NCBI RefSeq assembly: GCF_932276165.1
Contig: NC_063986.1
Coordinates: 4,228,501-4,292,500, forward strand
Origin: Plutella xylostella
Taxonomy: Eukaryota; Arthropoda; Insecta; Lepidoptera; Plutellidae
DNA length: 64,000 bases
Direction: 5' to 3'
Below, piece after piece: positions 61,161 through 64,000 of the stretch. Both the position numbers and the translations under genes were made by a program. Positions within the stretch are counted from its first letter, which is position 1, and every line of letters begins with the position of its first letter. The notes beneath the pieces were generated by a model. It searched no databases. It was not told the DNA's origin and was given only the letters and a program-made list of their open reading frames with translations.

Positions 61161-62787
61161 TACGTCAGAGACGCAACTGTCCATATTGTGTAAATATAAG
61201 TTAAAGACTATAGAAAATAATTATTAATATGATAAAACGTATATTTCTTAAAATGCGTAAGTGTGTGAATGTTCGAATCAAGTAAATGTTCTGTGTAAAT
61301 TCAGTGTTCATAATTATTATAGCATTATAAAAGTATATAAGACAGAAGTGAAATATTCAAATTTTATTCAACGTTTAAATCTGATCATTCAGTAAGTTTC
61401 GTATCAAATACATAGATAGGTATTACTTGTTTAAATAAACAGTAGGACTGTGTTTCAACTTTGCCTCATTCTAAATGTCCAATAAATATGACTGTATTAT
61501 TACGTAACTTTTCCAAAACTTCATTGCATCTACCAAAATCATAGTGCAGACGAACAATAGGCATTATTTCTCTATTGTCATTAAACTCATTTCTTAAGTG
61601 CCAAATCAGAATGTAATTTCAACAAACACTTATATATCAATCTGTTTTTAGTATCCTTCGTACGTACTATCGCATTTTACTACTAAATGTGATAAATAGA
61701 AATCTGAATAAGTAAATAATTTAAAAATCCGTTGTTGCTAACTAAACAACTTTGACCTAATTCAGGTTATTCTTATAAATAAGAAATCGTTAAATTAGAT
61801 AACAAATAATTGAATTTCTCTCGAAAAAGGGTATTAAACCTAAGATAAAAATTACTAATTAATTTCGTGGTTACATAGATTGATTCAGTTTGAATAGTAA
61901 AAAATATACTTATAATAGTTATCAAATCAATTGCACTACATCGTACGCCTTCTGTTAGTGTAATATTTAATATATTTTATATTAAAATTAACACCTGTCT
62001 TGTCGTCGCGGTTTACAAATATGAGCATATTTATTATAATTATAAATAATGAAATTATAAATGAAATCAAGCTAGCTCGCTAGCCATCGCTATAATATCT
62101 GTAGATTTATGTGTGTTCACTATCAAAAACTTATCTGTGTATGCAAAAAAGTATTATTTTTCGAAGGAGTCATGTATGTATGAATGTGTAATGTGTTATA
62201 TGCGTGTGACATACCCGAAACTTTTATACTCCAAATGTCTGATCTTTGTCGATACATCTTTATATCTTAGAGGACTTGTGAACGGCTGCATTTTGCATGC
62301 ATTCAGTATATGCCAGTGCTGCTTTATCGAAATATAATTTTAAATTGAAGTAATTTTTTTATTTACTTCAGTGTGCAATTTGCCTGTACGTTATTTGCGG
62401 TAAGTTAACTGAATCGATTTGTTGTGGTTTTCCCTTTAGATTCACTACGGTGGGAATAATTGAATGTGGGATAAATGGTGTAAAATGTAGTCGTCTACAA
62501 GGTTCACTCTATACCTTCTGGGTGAAATTTAAATGATCACAAGTACGTATTTATTGGTTAGGACTTCGTTTTATTTTAGTAACACTAGCAATTTATTGAG
62601 TATACATACACTATTTTTTTATCCACACTACATTAACGTACTTTTGACCGATTTCAAAGTCGGTGTTTTTATCCAATTTTTATATAAGTTAGTAATTTCC
62701 AAAAACGGTTAACATTAACATTACAATGAAGTAGATAGAAATTTGCATGAGACGGGCAATGTAATGTTTCAGTACTTTCAGTGTTGG
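61161..62787 (+). other. Putative scrib 3' UTR and AT-rich flank
   Basis: A very AT-rich stretch with several AATAAA hexamers. No coding exon was recognised; the 74-codon frame at 62113-62337 looks accidental. Confidence 0.5.
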
Positions 62788-64000
62788 AGTACTCGGCTGT
62801 CCCATTTTAAAACACAGTAACAGCCATGAGACAAAATGTTCAGGAGAGCCAAAAAACATTTTTGTCCCTTCATTTCAATGCCCTGGTAAAACTATGACAG
62901 ATATCTGAACAAATGTAAGCTTAAAAGAAGCGGCAGAACCTAGGCTTTACATACAATACTATTTCATTTAAATATAACTAAAATTGTTGCTGTAATGCAC
63001 AAAAGAAAACACTTACTAGGTTTTATTTATTTATTTATTTATTTATTTCAACTGGAACACCAGCAGCTTATACAACTAACATTTATATGGTTTTCTCACC
63101 CTAAAACCGCCCTCACTGACCATTTCAAAACCTAGTAAGAGCCATTATTGTGTAATTTAAGACAAGTTAAGTATATTGAAATTGCAATAATTGCGTAATA
63201 ATTTCATTTTTTATATGTTTGGGATCCTTCACATATTATAAATCCAATTTTGCAGCACTTTTACACGACGGCACTATATATAAGTAATAGCTGAAATACG
63301 GGCATATTTTTATGTTTTTTTTTTGTTTTATGTAAATGAATTAAATAGCCATATTAAGAAGGCTCTAACATGAAAATTATTTATGGCTGCCTTCAATTAG
63401 ACAATATTTCCTAAATTTCTATCTAAAAATCAGTTTTCTCTTATTTATAACTTGTTTTTTTTTTTGGTTTATGCAAAATAGGGCTAGTAGAAAGGTTCTG
63501 ACGAGAAAGGTCTCTATGGCTTTTATATAAAAGACAAAATTTACTTATGTTCTACTTTTAATTCAACTCTCTAGGTCTCATTGGTGCAAAGATACAGGTT
63601 CTGAAATGTCTGATATTTTGTTCGAAAAAAGTGTTAGTAATAATGTATGCCATTTGTGACTTACTAAAATTAACGGACGAAAATTGTCCTTTGCTGACCA
63701 TTTCAAAACCTAGTAAGCGCCATTGACCATTTTAAAACCTAGTATTAAGTCATTTTCACTTACTGTGTTTTAAAATGGTTGGTGGCTCTTACTATGTTTT
63801 GAAATGGTTTTCGTGGCATTTTTGATTTCGCAGGGTGGAGTTACTAGGTTTTTAGAAATTTTATTTTCGTTTCTAAGCGGTTTTTTGATATTCTGACAAT
63901 GCAGTTTTGTGCGGAATCGCCTAAAATAATATATAAATCAAAGACCCGTTTTTTTTTAAAGTTGGCGGTTACTGTGTTTTGAAATGGGACAGCCGTACTT
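62788..64000. mobile_element. Transposon-like element built from a ~24-bp motif, cut by the window edge
   Basis: The left end CGGCTGTCCCATTTTAAAAC...ACAGTAACAGCCA (62794-62827) is matched in inverse at 63960-64000. The shared part CCATTT(C/T)AAAACxxAGTAAxxGCCA recurs internally: direct copies near 63119, 63698 and 63725; inverted copies near 63757 and 63780; partial inverted copies near 63011 and 63837. A TTTA microsatellite sits at 63022-63050. No transposase is seen, and the right flank is outside the window, so the target duplication is unknown. Confidence 0.65.

Overview
This window is lepidopteran (moth or butterfly) nuclear DNA. The grounds are GC-rich coding exons embedded in AT-rich introns, tRNA-derived SINE and RTE/jockey-type LINE remnants of kinds common in Lepidoptera, and a chorion-like secreted protein gene with the classic intron inside the signal peptide. 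The species cannot be named from the sequence alone.

Nearly all of the window (about 7.45 to 61.2 kb, + strand) is one large gene: scribble (scrib), a LAP-family polarity scaffold. I could place 28 consecutive coding exons with consensus splice sites and compatible phases. They cover roughly 1,370 codons: the second half of the leucine-rich-repeat domain (7453-10584), an acidic linker (13993-25882), PDZ1 (38559-44561), PDZ2 (47925-48748), a Pro/Thr-rich linker (49113-50314), PDZ3 (53308-54331), PDZ4 (56212-56904) and a Ser/Glu-rich tail ending in a short terminal exon with a stop at 61160. The first LRR exons are not in the window and must lie upstream of base 1. Together the parts make a cortical scaffold: the LRRs recruit to the membrane and to Lgl/Dlg, and four class-I-like PDZ domains bind C-terminal peptides.

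The most interesting layer is potential transcript diversity. Three candidate alternative first exons (29942-30512, 31761-31827, 34884-34908) lie in the 12.7-kb intron before PDZ1. All end in the same phase as the canonical upstream exon, so each could make an LRR-less, PDZ-only Scribble. There is also a candidate 87-nt cassette exon (13028-13114), a duplicated 48-nt mini-exon (23067-23114), a 33-nt candidate microexon (55298-55330), and decayed tandem copies of the PDZ4 second exon that stay in frame in the following intron (56911-57093).

Upstream of the first visible scrib exon, on the minus strand, is a two-exon chorion-like gene (2704-3359) with its own TATA box. It is probably nested in an early scrib intron.

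The introns are full of mobile DNA. There is a 2.6-kb element with CAGGG-type inverted ends that contains a nested LINE and a palindromic MITE; a 586-bp hAT-type MITE with a perfect 8-bp target duplication carrying a hexamer minisatellite; a 1-kb fold-back Tc1 derivative; a 958-bp TA-flanked element; a tRNA-headed SINE with a 12-bp target duplication; RTE and other LINE 3' fragments; several short Harbinger-like MITEs; and, at the right edge, an element built from repeats of the same approximately 24-bp motif that forms its termini.
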